The translations under genes were made by a program, and so were the position numbers. This document shows positions 22,885 through 32,339 of a stretch of 64,000 nt of DNA, one piece after another; the first letter of the stretch is position 1, and the number at the start of each line of letters is the position of its first letter. Source of the stretch: Marsupella aquatica (lineage: Eukaryota; Marchantiophyta); contig OZ316893.1 in assembly GCA_973895155.1 (NCBI GenBank), positions 15,562,001 to 15,626,000 on the forward strand. The letters run 5' to 3'. Below the pieces are notes generated by a model. It had not been told where the DNA came from. It worked only from the letters and a program-made list of their open reading frames with translations, and did not search any database.

Positions 22885-23101
22885 AATTCAGCCTTTGACT
22901 TTCTATTTATTCATATCAATCTAAAATACTTCTCGGTCTCACAGAATGGGCTCACCAATTAAAGTCTCCATATCTGTCTACACATTGTGAGGCTTCTAAA
23001 AATGGTATGTAGGTTAATTTTCGTTTTTGTCAGCCATTGTGTTGTATTTTTGGACTGAGACAATCCTAATCCAAAGTTCACTTTTGGTCTTTTCTCTGAG
23101 A

Positions 23102-24160
23102 ATGGTGTTTGGTGCACTTGCAGAATCGAGACCTGGTCCCGTCAAGCGGAAGTTGCTGATTTTGGACCTTAATAAAATACTTTGGGATTCTATTGAATTC
23201 CAAAGCAAGGGCACATCCAGGAATATTGTCACCTCAAGTGGAGTGCATTGGGATAGAAAAAATGGTATTAGTCGCATGTATACAGAACGACCAGGGCTCC
23301 ATGAGTTTCTAAAGTTGGTTTTTGACAGATTTGACGTTGCAATTTGGACTTGTGCTGGGGTAGAACGAACAGTGAAAATGCTGAACATGATGTTCACTGT
23401 TGAGGAGCGGTTGAAACTTAAGTTTGTATTCACACAGGTGGAAGCCTTTGACACAGGCATTCAAAGGCGTGACATTACAAACGGAAAGGCAAATGTGCTA
23501 CTGAAGGATTTTCAGGTGGTATGGAATGCATTTGGAAATCTGTATGATGAAACCAACACCCTCCTTGTGGATGACTCCCCCCTTAAGGCATTTGCCAACC
23601 CAGACATGACCGGATTATTTCCAGTGCCCTACACGCATGCCAATCGTGGAGATAATTTTCTTCTAGCAATTCTTTGGCCATGTCTTGAGAAACTATCACA
23701 TGCAAGTGACATTCGATGCTATCTTCTTCTCAACTCTCCAAAGTGGTCTCTTTTGCACATGAAGAGAGACAAGGCAAAAAATGAGATTACTTATGATCAA
23801 CTTAGCAAGAGATTTGCAGCAAAAATTTGGAAGTCACAGTTTACACATAGTGTGTTGGACCTCAACAGTAATGAGATCCCTTGGAATGTAAAGCACCGTA
23901 TATGTAGTTTACGTCCTGAGGTGGAACTTGACAATGCACTTGTCAACTCACTTGCTAAATCATTTTTAGGAAAGGACTATTCAGGTCCATATAGAGAAAA
24001 TCCCAGACACTTTTTGCGGGAGATTATAGCCATTAGGAACAACACCACCAGATTTCAACTCCCTGAAAATAAAGTGAGTTGCAACCGTGACAATAGGGTA
24101 GATAGGAAAGGAGACAGGGGCACATGCTCAAATACACATTGTAGGGAGCACTTGGTTTAG
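23102..24160 (+). CDS. FCP1/SCP-like HAD-family phosphatase, about 352 aa
   Basis: The open frame from ATG 23102 shows the FCP1/SCP (NIF) fold of the HAD superfamily. Motif I is LLILDLNKIL (D22, N24), then TERPGLHEFL, motif II WTCAG (about 82-86), and motif III LLVDDSP (D157, D158) followed by NPDMTGLFPVPY. Classical enzymes have DxDxT and dephosphorylate Ser in the RNA polymerase II tail or related proteins. Here the second Asp is Asn. I recall that some plant members also have DLNG at this place, so this may be a captured member of that branch. Reduced or absent activity is possible. A cag acceptor at 23121-23123 could instead join an upstream exon. It follows gene 2 by 217 bases in the same direction. 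Its role in the transposon is unknown. Confidence 0.72.
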   Translation: MVFGALAESRPGPVKRKLLILDLNKILWDSIEFQSKGTSRNIVTSSGVHWDRKNGISRMYTERPGLHEFLKLVFDRFDVAIWTCAGVERTVKMLNMMFTVEERLKLKFVFTQVEAFDTGIQRRDITNGKANVLLKDFQVVWNAFGNLYDETNTLLVDDSPLKAFANPDMTGLFPVPYTHANRGDNFLLAILWPCLEKLSHASDIRCYLLLNSPKWSLLHMKRDKAKNEITYDQLSKRFAAKIWKSQFTHSVLDLNSNEIPWNVKHRICSLRPEVELDNALVNSLAKSFLGKDYSGPYRENPRHFLREIIAIRNNTTRFQLPENKVSCNRDNRVDRKGDRGTCSNTHCREHLV

Positions 24161-24404
24161 ATATTTAATTGACTTGTGTTAAGCCCCTTGGATAGTACTA
24201 GAAACATGTTCGTATTCAATGTAAATTTGCAGATAATTGTATAAAGATATTTTATAATCTATTTGGAATGATGTTATTTTGTTCACAGAATATCTGGTCC
24301 TTAAATGGGGATGAAATAACTTTATAAGTTTTTATCCTCCATTTCTATGTGAGTTATTAAATAATATAATATGTATTATTTATTAATATAATATTAATGT
24401 GATT
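24161..24404. other. AT-rich tail, no gene seen
   Basis: AT-rich sequence between the phosphatase stop and the right subterminal repeats. It probably holds the 3' UTR and polyadenylation signals, but no single site stands out. Confidence 0.4.
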
Positions 24405-24495
24405 TGGCCTATAAAGTGTACATTTAGAGACACAAAAGTGTACATTTGGGTGTCTTGAAGTGTACATTTGGGGACATGAAAGTGTACATTTCAGA
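24405..24495 (+). repeat. right subterminal repeats (GTGTACATTTGG)
   Basis: Four copies of AAAGTGTACATTTGG-type units are in the same orientation as those near the left end. They abut the right inverted repeat. Confidence 0.85.
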
Positions 24496-24515
24496 CTCAT
24501 TTGTGAACAAAAGAA

Positions 24516-24541
24516 AATACACTTTTAATGAATAGGTTGAT
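24516..24541 (-). repeat. right terminal inverted repeat
   Basis: This is the reverse complement of 11455-11480 with one difference. It ends in GGTTGAT and is followed directly by CATT. Confidence 0.88.
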
Positions 24542-24545
24542 CATT
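24542..24545. repeat. right target site duplication CATT
   Basis: Matches 11451-11454 directly outside the other inverted repeat. Confidence 0.8.
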
Positions 24546-24588
24546 CCGGAGGATCCACAAAGGGTACAAAAATGCGTCGCTCGAGCAT
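24542..24588 (-). pseudogene. unknown ORF split by transposon insertion (upstream part)
   Basis: The leftward frame from ATG 24588 (residues begin MLERRIFVPFVDPPE) runs to the transposon junction. It joins in frame with 11450-10772 when the insertion and one CATT are removed. The true start may be further upstream, since the frame stays open for a few codons beyond the ATG and a cag acceptor sits just before it. These 15 codons are too few to classify alone. Confidence 0.6.
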
Positions 24589-24870
24589 GGCCTGATCAGC
24601 GAATAGAAATCAGGAATATATTTTGGAGAACATACTCATTACAATTCTACAAGTTTCATTCAACTTTATAGTACCTTGTATAACGGGCCGTGAAGCCAAT
24701 GCACTTGTCAGCTAATTGTCCGTAGAGGCGCAAAAAATCTACACTCTGGACCACACAACCCGAAGTCAGGCGAGGCAGGGTCATTTACATTCAAAGTGTT
24801 TTTTTACAAGCTCTTCTCGAGCAAACCTTAGAGCACCCAAAACAATTGACTACTAAATCGACGAGAGGAA

Positions 24871-24894
24871 TGAGGAGTGCGATAAATTTATCGG
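24871..24894. repeat. palindrome box D
   Basis: CGATAAATTTATCG at 24880-24893 is preceded by GGAATGAGGAGTG. It lies between the leftward F-box-like gene and the next leftward ORF. Confidence 0.85.
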
Positions 24895-24919
24895 ATGTTC
24901 GCAGCAATGCCTCATCCAC

Positions 24920-25468
24920 TCAGACTTGTCCATGCCATGCAAGAATTGTCCGCTTCCCGCTTTCTCCAAGATTCACCCAAACTCTAAGAAACGCATCTAA
25001 TCGGTCATACAAGAAGCACCCAAGCATATCTATGGGAGGGAGGAAATGAGTTTCCTCTTAGAAGACCCTAGCAATATGTAGGTTTGAGAGAAGTTCGGCA
25101 TTAGGAATGCTTGTGAGCATTTGGTTTATGTCATTAATCTCACGGACTGCATATTTCAGTAAAGCCCAAAATCGTGTACCAACAACAAGATGGTTCCATT
25201 TCTTCGAGGTGGCTCCAAGACAAATGATTGTTCTCATTCGAGCCAGTCGTTCTTTGGGTAAAAGTTTTAGGTCAAGGCCAAGGTGTTCATCTTGTGTGCA
25301 AGACAACGCCAAGAGAGGCCAAATGTGAGATTCAACGAGTTGATCAGGAAGTCCATTCAACAGACTTCCGCATTCCACACCAGGCACTTTTCCTTGAATA
25401 TATTTCCTACGCTCATGGGCTAATACGGATGCCATCTTAGCAATGATTAGGTTCTTCGACGTAGCCAT
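24920..25468 (-). pseudogene. F-box-like gene with nonsense mutation
   Basis: From ATG 25468 the frame encodes NGLPDQLVESHIWPLL (about residues 38-53). CLGATSKKWNHLVVGTRFWALL follows in two parts, the pattern of an F-box (LP..L...I.P.L ... K.W..LV....FW..L). TAA at 25058-25060 ends it after 136 residues. The same frame continues as protein-like sequence (LGCFLYDRLDAFLRVWVNL) to TGA 24920-24922. The first stop is therefore probably a mutated CAA and the second may be a mutated CGA or the true end. F-box proteins usually link substrates to SCF ubiquitin ligases. Here it sits in the palindrome-marked island with the ParB-methyltransferase pseudogene, on the same strand. It may be a captured host gene or a resident one. 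Confidence 0.5.
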
Positions 25469-25662
25469 GAAGTAGAGCTACCAAAACCACCAATAAAAGC
25501 ACCTTCAATCACCAGGTGTAACCGAAGATATCCACAGTACCAACCCTGCACGACAGTTTAAAGATTAGGACTCGGACCATATTGTATTTGCTGCACATGG
25601 GTAGGACTTGTTTACTTAAATGTGTCCTTACAAAATGCGCCTCAATGTGAAGGTCGCAACAC

Positions 25663-25992
25663 TCATCGTGAAAGGTTGACCCAAGGGTCCTCGTTCCAAA
25701 TCTGACAACATAAGTATGTCAATTTATGGTACTTGTTGTCAAGACGACGACAACAATAGTTACAAGAAAACTCCAAAGAATGGAGACACGCCGTTAACAT
25801 CAACCTCGAACGGATTGGAACTCCTGCACCATTCATTCCGCAGAACTCAATCCGGAGAGGATTCTGCCTATCTCCGGGATCAGTATCACCCATCCACAAC
25901 GCTCCTACACCAATGGGGAGAACTTTACGTTGCACGAGTTTCTTGTACAACCGGCGTGCACGTTTGACATGATTTTGAATTAAGACAGCCAT
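25663..25992 (-). CDS. unknown leftward ORF, 109 codons
   Basis: The first half looks protein-like (ARRLYKKLVQRKVLPIGVGALW; GDTDPGDRQNPLRIEF, written in parts). The last third becomes Cys- and Leu-rich and may have shifted frame near 25800. It is the most upstream ORF of the leftward series below the TATA box at 26703-26710. No motif is recognised. Confidence 0.35.
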   Translation of the reverse strand: MAVLIQNHVKRARRLYKKLVQRKVLPIGVGALWMGDTDPGDRQNPLRIEFCGMNGAGVPIRSRLMLTACLHSLEFSCNYCCRRLDNKYHKLTYLCCQIWNEDPWVNLSR

Positions 25993-26125
25993 TTGTCACT
26001 ATACCTTTGATCCACCGAGTGCAATCGACCTTTCGTTGTGCCTTCTAAACCCTGCAGCACTGCGACATCATAGAGGAAGATGAGTCTCCAAACAAAATAG
26101 AGGAAGATGAGTCTCACAAGAGGGT

Positions 26126-26577
26126 GCGATAACTTTATCGCACCTCGCATTCATCTTGAAGACATGACTCCCTCACACACTCAAGCAATCTTCAATCAAT
26201 CACAAGAATGGAAACTCCGATAAATTTATCGAAGTCTCAAGCAATCCTCAATCAATCATTGGAATGGAAACTCCGATAAATTTATCGGAGTCTCAAGCAA
26301 CCTTCAATCAATCACAGGAATGGAAACTACAATAAATTTATCGGAGTCTCAAGCAATCTTCAATCCATGACAGGAATGGATATTCCGATAAATTTATCGG
26401 ACCTTGAATATAATTTATGGAATGAATTCGCACTGGATCAAAGGAATGCAACAGAGGAATGCAGAATGCGATAAATTTATCGCAGTCCTCTCGGATCAGT
26501 ACATTGACACCAAATGACAAGTCAACCTTACATGGATGATACTCGATTGGAATGGTAGTTCCAATAAATTTATCGGG
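26126..26577. repeat. palindrome cluster E, seven boxes
   Basis: Boxes are at 26126-26141 (GCGATAACTTTATCGC), 26218-26231, 26273-26288 (perfect CCGATAAATTTATCGG), 26330-26344, 26385-26400 (perfect), 26468-26483 (GCGATAAATTTATCGC, perfect) and about 26562-26577. Four of them lie in a tandem unit of 55-57 bp with GGAATGGAAACT before and AGTCTCAAGCAA after the box. The cluster lies upstream of the leftward ORF series and just downstream of a minus-strand TATA box. Confidence 0.9.
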
Positions 26578-26702
26578 TTCTCTGGAGAAAGAGTCAAGTC
26601 TCTTGGGAGGAATGCAAGACTTGATAGGAGTTCAGTATTCACTCTGAGTGAGGTGTTGTTCGCTCCGGCAAAAATAAACTTTTTATGGGCAGCCCGCTCC
26701 TC

Positions 26703-26776
26703 TTTATATAGGGGATGCTCTAACCATGGTAACTTTCCCTCTTAACCATGGTTACTTTCTGCCTTAACCCGGGTTA
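26703..26776 (-). promoter_or_regulatory. leftward TATA promoter with three TAACC..GGTTA palindromes
   Basis: On the minus strand TATATAAA occupies 26710-26703. Upstream of it lie three palindromes: TAACCATGGTAA (26721-26732, one mismatch), TAACCATGGTTA (26743-26754, perfect) and TAACCCGGGTTA (26765-26776, perfect), spaced 22 bp apart. This is the layout expected for a regulated promoter driving the leftward series that starts with the ORF at 25992. The regular 22-bp spacing, two helical turns, suggests cooperative binding of a dimer. Confidence 0.6.
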
Positions 26777-26979
26777 GTGCGTGGTCGACCCTCGATTATG
26801 TGGTTTGGGACCAAGTTACTCGCAGTTCGGACTTTTTCACATACCGAATGTAAAACCCGATGCACGTATCGCTCCCTGCATTCCCGCGGCGATGCAATGT
26901 AGGCAACTCATTTTTTTTAATTTTTCGGCAGTTTTATCGAAGATTGCATTGCCTTAGAAAAAAATGGAATCGGGCTAAA

Positions 26980-27002
26980 CGAGAAGTGTGTCACACTTCT
27001 CG
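26980..27002. repeat. perfect 11-bp inverted repeat
   Basis: CGAGAAGTGTG and CACACTTCTCG are separated by one base. The repeat lies 20 bases from the truncated end of the copia fragment and may be connected with that breakpoint. Confidence 0.6.
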
Positions 27003-27021
27003 GTCGGTCCAAAATCGTGTT

Positions 27022-27971
27022 TCTCGCTTGAAGTGTCCAACTTGGTTGCACTTCCAGCATGTCACCTGCCTCCTCTGAGGGGATTTACCCCTGGACTTAG
27101 AAATGGATTTAGATCTAAACTGGGTTCTACGGTCCCCAGTTGGTCGCTGCATACTCCTCCCACGGTTAACATTGAGGGCAGCACCAGATGATGATGGCTG
27201 TGACGTGATGTGCATCTTCTACTGAAGATCATCACTAAGCAGAGAACTTACCACGTCATTGTATAAAATGGTATCCCTATCACGATGCAACAACACTCAT
27301 GATAGGGACTGGTAAGATGGAGGCAATGAACTGAGAAGCTGTAGAGCCTTTGTCTCATCATTCAAAGTCTCCCCAAGGTTTTCCAAGTCAACGACCATGT
27401 CATTGAAAGCATCCACATGATCTTGCAACTTTGTACCGGATTCCTTCATCCTGAAACTCATCAGTTTGTAGGAAGTGTAGAGCCGGTTTGACAACTCCTT
27501 GCGGTGATACTTGCTCTGCAATTCCGCAAATAAGGACATGCAATCCTTATGTGCACCCAACTGCTTGATGATGGGAGGCATGAGATAGAGTGTAACACAT
27601 CACACTCCTTGCTCCTACATGCGGTCCCATTGTTTCTCATCAACATCATCTTCACGAGGGCTCAGTAGTTGGCCCATCCCTGATGCATAGAGCACTCCCT
27701 TCACCTGCTTCTCCCATAGCAAATAGTCAGAGCGCCCATCATACTTTGTCACTTCATACTTGGGTCCCCCAAGCTTGAAAGTCCCCATCTTCTTCTTTGG
27801 CACTACCATGAGCTCCGGTAGTAGTACTGCTTCCTCCACCACACGCCGCACTGGTGATGGTATCGGTGTCACATGCTCTTCCTCCTGCTCCTCTCTCTGC
27901 CCCTCAAACTGCCGTGGTGATCCCCGTGCTTCAAGTTCCACGTCTTCAAAAAACTCCTCCGAATCACTCAT
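27022..27971 (-). pseudogene. copia gag (truncated, several stops)
   Basis: The frame starts at ATG 27971 with an acidic N-terminus and includes the gag regions DGRSDYLLWEKQVKGVL and KLQDHVDAFNDMVVDL. It ends within the zinc knuckle (CWKCNQVGHFKRE). Compared with the sister copy, CAG has become TAG at 27615-27617, TGG has become TGA near 27605, CGA has become TGA at 27297-27299, and CAG has become TAG near 27220. All four are C-to-T or the complementary G-to-A change. Confidence 0.8.
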
Positions 27972-29368
27972 ATGAGAAAATCACAAAAATGTCATTTTTC
28001 ACAACTTCTCAAAAAACTTGAAACTCAACACCGCCGTGTAGCCCACGAAGCTAGGAGTCCAATACTGAAAACCGAAATCAAAATCAAAATTTGACGGAAA
28101 AGTTATTCAAATTTCGGTCGAGGTGGGTAAAACCTTGGGAAACTCTCCTGTTTTGACCACCTCAGGGAATAACCAAAATACCAAGTACAACCCGTCGTCG
28201 GAATTGAGATGTGATCGGTGCACCGCGTTGCCAATTTCAATGGCTACGACCTCGCCGAAAAAGAACCTTAAAAGTTACTGTTCGCCGGATGAAATCTTTG
28301 TCGGACGGTCAAAAAATAGCTCTCTGGTTTTTTGGAATATTCTATGACCCTTGTACAGGCCCTGTGGGAATTTTGGAAGAACAATCGAGGGGCTGACACG
28401 TGTCCTCGAACCCCCAAAACCCCCTACCACCCTTCGTCGTCGAAATCTGGTCGAGCGCGCAGAAAATACACACGACAAAATGTACCCCTCGACACCAAAC
28501 GCAAGATATCTCACTCAGGTTTTGACGAAATCTAGATCTGATTTCAGATTTGGAAACTAGACTCCGAGGCGGTGAAGATCAATATAAGAAGCACCCAAAA
28601 CGAGGAAAGAACGAGGGAGAAAAAAATTGGTAAAGATGACAGATTTCTCTCAATTGCCATAGCCAATTTCGAATCAGTTTTTCAAAGAGAAAAAATGGTA
28701 CCTTGTCAACAACGAATGTTGATGAATTGCACTTGGTGCCGTCACCAAGTCCAACAAGGTAATTGATTTCGCTTAGCCTTCCTCTTCGCATCAAAGAGCC
28801 AATCCCGGACTCAAAACAATCGTCTTGCCTCAATCTCTCCGTTGAGTCAAAACACTTGACGCTTCTCCCTCCGAGTCGATTGCCACGACAAGAAACCCCG
28901 CCCAGGCAAAAGAGGACTCCATAGCCGGTCAGAAAATCAGAATGCTGCTTTTGCTCGTCCCGTCGCACATGGTACTCACTTGGTAACAAATCAGTTACCA
29001 AAACAAACAACTCATCCCGATCTACAAGCAGAGCTATAGCATGCGATGCCTCCTTCACCGTAGAGCTCACACCGTCGAGAAAACAAACTCTGATCCCTCC
29101 TCCAAAAAACCGTCGAACATGAATGTTGCCAACTTTCTTCACAAAATCCAGAACGACGAAAACTTAGATCTCTCTGCACCACGAGCTCCGTTCAACGATT
29201 TCTTCACACCGTTAGAAAGCTCTTGCCCCGATCTATCCATTGAGCCCATAAACTCCAAGTTCCATGCGATGGAACTCCGGGAAATCCACCGACACTCAAT
29301 GCTAGAAAAACCGTCACGAAATCCCGTCACGAACACACGTCACCTCCCAGGCATGCTCTGATACCAAT

Positions 29369-29717
29369 TGTTGAGCATAGACGACGATCGCAACGGCAAG
29401 CCCATGAACCATCCAACGCACAATAGTCGACACAGAGAGATACGTGGTTCACCTCCACATGAGGCTACGTCCACGAGAACACACAGGAGCTTTACTGCAC
29501 TCTAGGCTAGGCCGACCGGCCATACCAAGCATCCACAGCACAAGCTCTCCCTATCTCTCAACTGGCTCCGTAACAATGAGTCTGAGTTCCTTCTCTCCAA
29601 GCAAACACCGTTTGGTTATAGAGTGTGCACAGCATGACTAACCTAACCAAGTCTACGACTAAGGTAGCCTTAACTACGGTGCAGTCGTGACTCTAGACCT
29701 AAGAGTAAATCCTAACA
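29369..29717 (-). repeat. LTR of the truncated copia copy
   Basis: In the minus-strand reading it runs TGTTAGGATTTACTC to TATGCTCAACA, with the TG...CA ends of an LTR. Much of it matches the 44-kb LTR, but its array of TTAGGTACAACTA units is missing. Confidence 0.8.
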
Positions 29718-30430
29718 GGACACTATTCCACTAATTGCCTACAAAGACTAAATAGTGCGGGTCTTTTTGACCGGGGGTCCCGCCGGGGGTAGGGCGGGGC
29801 CAGTAGCGCCTCGCCATGTGTCGATCAGCGGGCCAATGAGAAATGACTTTGGGTTAACTCCTGCGGTTACCCTAACCCAACCTGCGAAATGGGGGAGCAC
29901 TTGGCAAATAATTTAGTTTGGGGGAGCGGTAACTAAATATGGTCAGTTTGGGGGACTACTTAGTAAAAAGCTGTTTGAGGCAATGCAAAGATGTTGAGGT
30001 GACAGAAGGCAAGATATCGAGGTGAGGAAAAGATAGGGAGGTGAGAGAAAGATGTCGAGGCAAGGGCAAGATGTCAAGGAGAGGCAAAGACAACTAAGGA
30101 GGTGAGGTAAAGATCTTGAGGTGAAAAAAGATGTCGATGAGAGAAAGAGTTGTTGAGGTGAGGGAAAGAAATCAAGGTGAGAAAAGGAGGTCAAGGAGAG
30201 AAAAGATGGCAAGGTGAGAAAAATATGTAAAGAATGATGAAGAAAAATGTCAAGGAGAGAAAATATGTTGAGGGTGACGGAAAAATATTGTAGTGAGATA
30301 AAGATGTCAAGGTGAGCAAAAGGTAAGATGTCGAGCTGAGGAAAGATCTCATGGAGAGAAAAGATGTAATGGTCAGATTAAGATGTCAATGTGAGAAAAA
30401 TGGTGAGATGAAAGAAAGATGTGAAGGTAA
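29718..30430. repeat. degenerate AAGATGTCGAGGTGAG minisatellite and flank
   Basis: From about 29985 to 30430 a purine-rich unit around AAAGATGTCGAGGTGAGG recurs with period of roughly 20-30 bp. The part 29718-29984 holds a GC-rich stretch and two GGGGGAGC(A/G)-TTTGGGGGA-type units. No gene is seen. Confidence 0.65.
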
Positions 30431-32339
30431 AGTTGTTGCGGTGGTGTTTAATAACCTATGCGTTGCACATAGATATTGGAGACGTAAGATAACAACCACC
30501 GCATCTATTCAACCCATATTTATTCTTTTACCCAATTTTTTCTGGCCACCTCCCCCCCCCCGATCTCACCCCACCCCACCCCACCCTCTCCCATCCTCTC
30601 CCTTTCTTTCCTTGTGTTCCACTCTAACTTGCACTCCTAGTGCCTTGTCCTTCCTCCTCCCCCTCTTTCTTCCCTTGAACCCCGCCTTGAACAACATTAA
30701 AAATATTTTTAAATAAGTTTAAAAGTGGGAAGAAAAGACAATTAACCTCAAAAAAATTAAACATTCTTTGTAAGAGTTAAATCCAAAATAATCTCCTTAG
30801 TGCTCGTTCCTTGCCAAAAATCATTATCTCAAGTCAATCTATTTTCACTTTAATGCTCCATGCCAAAATGTACTCTAAATAATACTCTACTTTCATTTTA
30901 ATGTTTAGTCCAAGAACCTTAAATAATTCTAGAAAACATGTGACGGTTGAACATTGTTCCCCCCTATTTCACTTTGTAACCGGATGATGGACCAAAAGTG
31001 GCAGGATTCATTATTATAGTAGTAGATAGATAGATATATGATCAATTATTGCATGGTGTATATGAGGCTGGGTTGCATATGGACGAATAGGGTACATTTC
31101 GAGGCTGCTATATGGTGAATCCACCTTTCAGATTTTGTCTCATTCATATTTTGTGTCAAGTATTTTGATTATAATGTGCCTTAACAAGGTAAATCATTTG
31201 TATTAATTTGATTTTTGAATTAACTTTAGGACCCCTCTTAATTTTATTGAACTTAGAGTATTTTGAATGTATTTGGCTCCCCTCATCAAGGTTTAATCTT
31301 TTCTTTTCAATCACTCCTTAGTGAATTCTCTTTTTTCTCATGAGAGTGTAAGAAATGAATTTGATCAATCTGAACATCTGGTGTATTAAGTTCCCCTCAT
31401 GGTTTACTTTGCAAAAGTTATGGTTTTAATTGAGTTGAATGTCATTACCCAGAAGCAAGTGAAAATCTCTACTGTATGTACACAACTCAACTCTTTAGTA
31501 CCTTTGTACTTTCTGGGTCATAATATAATTTGATGTGCATATATTTACGTGTCCCTACTTAAATGAATTACATATCACTAGAAGACAAAAAAAGAGACAT
31601 GTTCCAGGATGAACATGCTATATGGACGACATGGGTTGGCATGGGTGCGTGGGTGAGATGATTGAAGGGTGTTGAGTGGGCAGCAGTGGGGGGCAGATCT
31701 CCCTGTCTTACACAGGGCTTGAGGCACAATTCAGCAAACAAAGTGGGGAGGGAGAAGGACGAGGAAGAGAGAGGGGACAAAAACAAGGAAGAAAATAATG
31801 AAAGAAGTGGGAGGAAAGAGATCAAAGGGAGAAACAAGTGGACTTCACAGGAAAAGAAAGGGGAATGTGTGGTGGGAGAGGGGGACGCTGGGTTTCGAGG
31901 CCAAGTAGATTGAAGGGAGGCTAGGGTGAAAACAAGTTGTGTTTGGGTGGGGGGGGGGGAGCGGAACAACTTTTGCGTAGGCAACACTTCCACTAACAAG
32001 CTTCTCAACATTTATATCAAAACTGCGAAAGAACAAAAAACTAAGTCAAACCTGAAGACAAGATGCCAAAGGTGGAAACCCGATAAAGAGGGGAAAGGAA
32101 AAAAGAGAGAGACCCAAGAAAACCCAAGAGGCCTCACTAGCCCCAGAGCACTACCAACCCCAAAAGAAGACAAAAACAACAATTATGGTCGATAACACTT
32201 TCCTTTGACAGCAACTATGCTGAACATAGGTTTGTTTTGCCATTTTTTTGTTCAACAATTTTTATCGTCGACATCTTTTCAGCTCAATATATTTTTGTTC
32301 AGTTTTATGCTCAACATTATTTTCACTTTATATTTTGTC
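30431..32339. other. low-complexity region, no gene seen
   Basis: A C-rich run with CCCCACC repeats (about 30550-30600), AT-rich sequence, and a purine-rich stretch (about 31740-31930) are present. The open frames across the purine stretch are Ser/Pro/Leu-rich in antisense and are not convincing proteins. Confidence 0.4.

Larger units (their letters stand above)
11455..24541. mobile_element. 13,087-bp DNA transposon with transposase, ParB-methylase-like and phosphatase genes
   Basis: The boundaries are set by 26-bp terminal inverted repeats (11455-11480 and 24516-24541, one mismatch) and a CATT duplication on both sides. Joining the flanks with a single CATT gives a continuous frame (PPEWGNGALM) from the ATG at 24588 into the ORF ending at 11021. 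That is strong evidence for an exact insertion. Contents are subterminal repeats, a leftward transposase (12070-15852), a rightward three-exon ParB/methyltransferase-like gene (17751-22884) and a rightward HAD phosphatase (23102-24160). All three frames look intact, unlike the genes outside. The CGATAAATTTATCG boxes of the flanks are absent inside as far as I can see. Superfamily is unassigned. A 4-bp duplication with a DUF7869-type transposase is what the sequence shows. Confidence 0.88.
27022..29717 (-). mobile_element. truncated Ty1/copia retrotransposon copy
   Basis: This copy reads leftward and is related to the one at 44337-49996. It has its 5' LTR at 29369-29717, a primer binding site (GCTCTGATACCA on the plus strand at 29355-29366), a leader, and gag up to the zinc knuckle. 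It breaks off at 27022, where the sister copy continues, so protease, integrase, reverse transcriptase and the 3' LTR are missing. Its leader contains about 0.8 kb that is deleted from the sister copy. Confidence 0.85.

Noticed and set aside
6958-26000. An integrated giant virus or Polinton, given the methylase, F-box-like gene and intergenic palindromes.
   Set aside because: No capsid, packaging ATPase, family B polymerase or late transcription factor gene is seen, and gene 2 has spliceosomal introns inside exact transposon ends.
6660-26577. The palindrome box read as a repeated peptide (DKFIA--IP) in several frames.
   Set aside because: It lies mostly between genes, in different frames and on both strands. 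The conserved feature is the DNA palindrome.
31568-32011. A leftward open frame of 147 codons.
   Set aside because: It is Ser/Pro/Leu-rich sequence antisense to a purine-rich low-complexity stretch, with a similar pattern near 43.1 kb.
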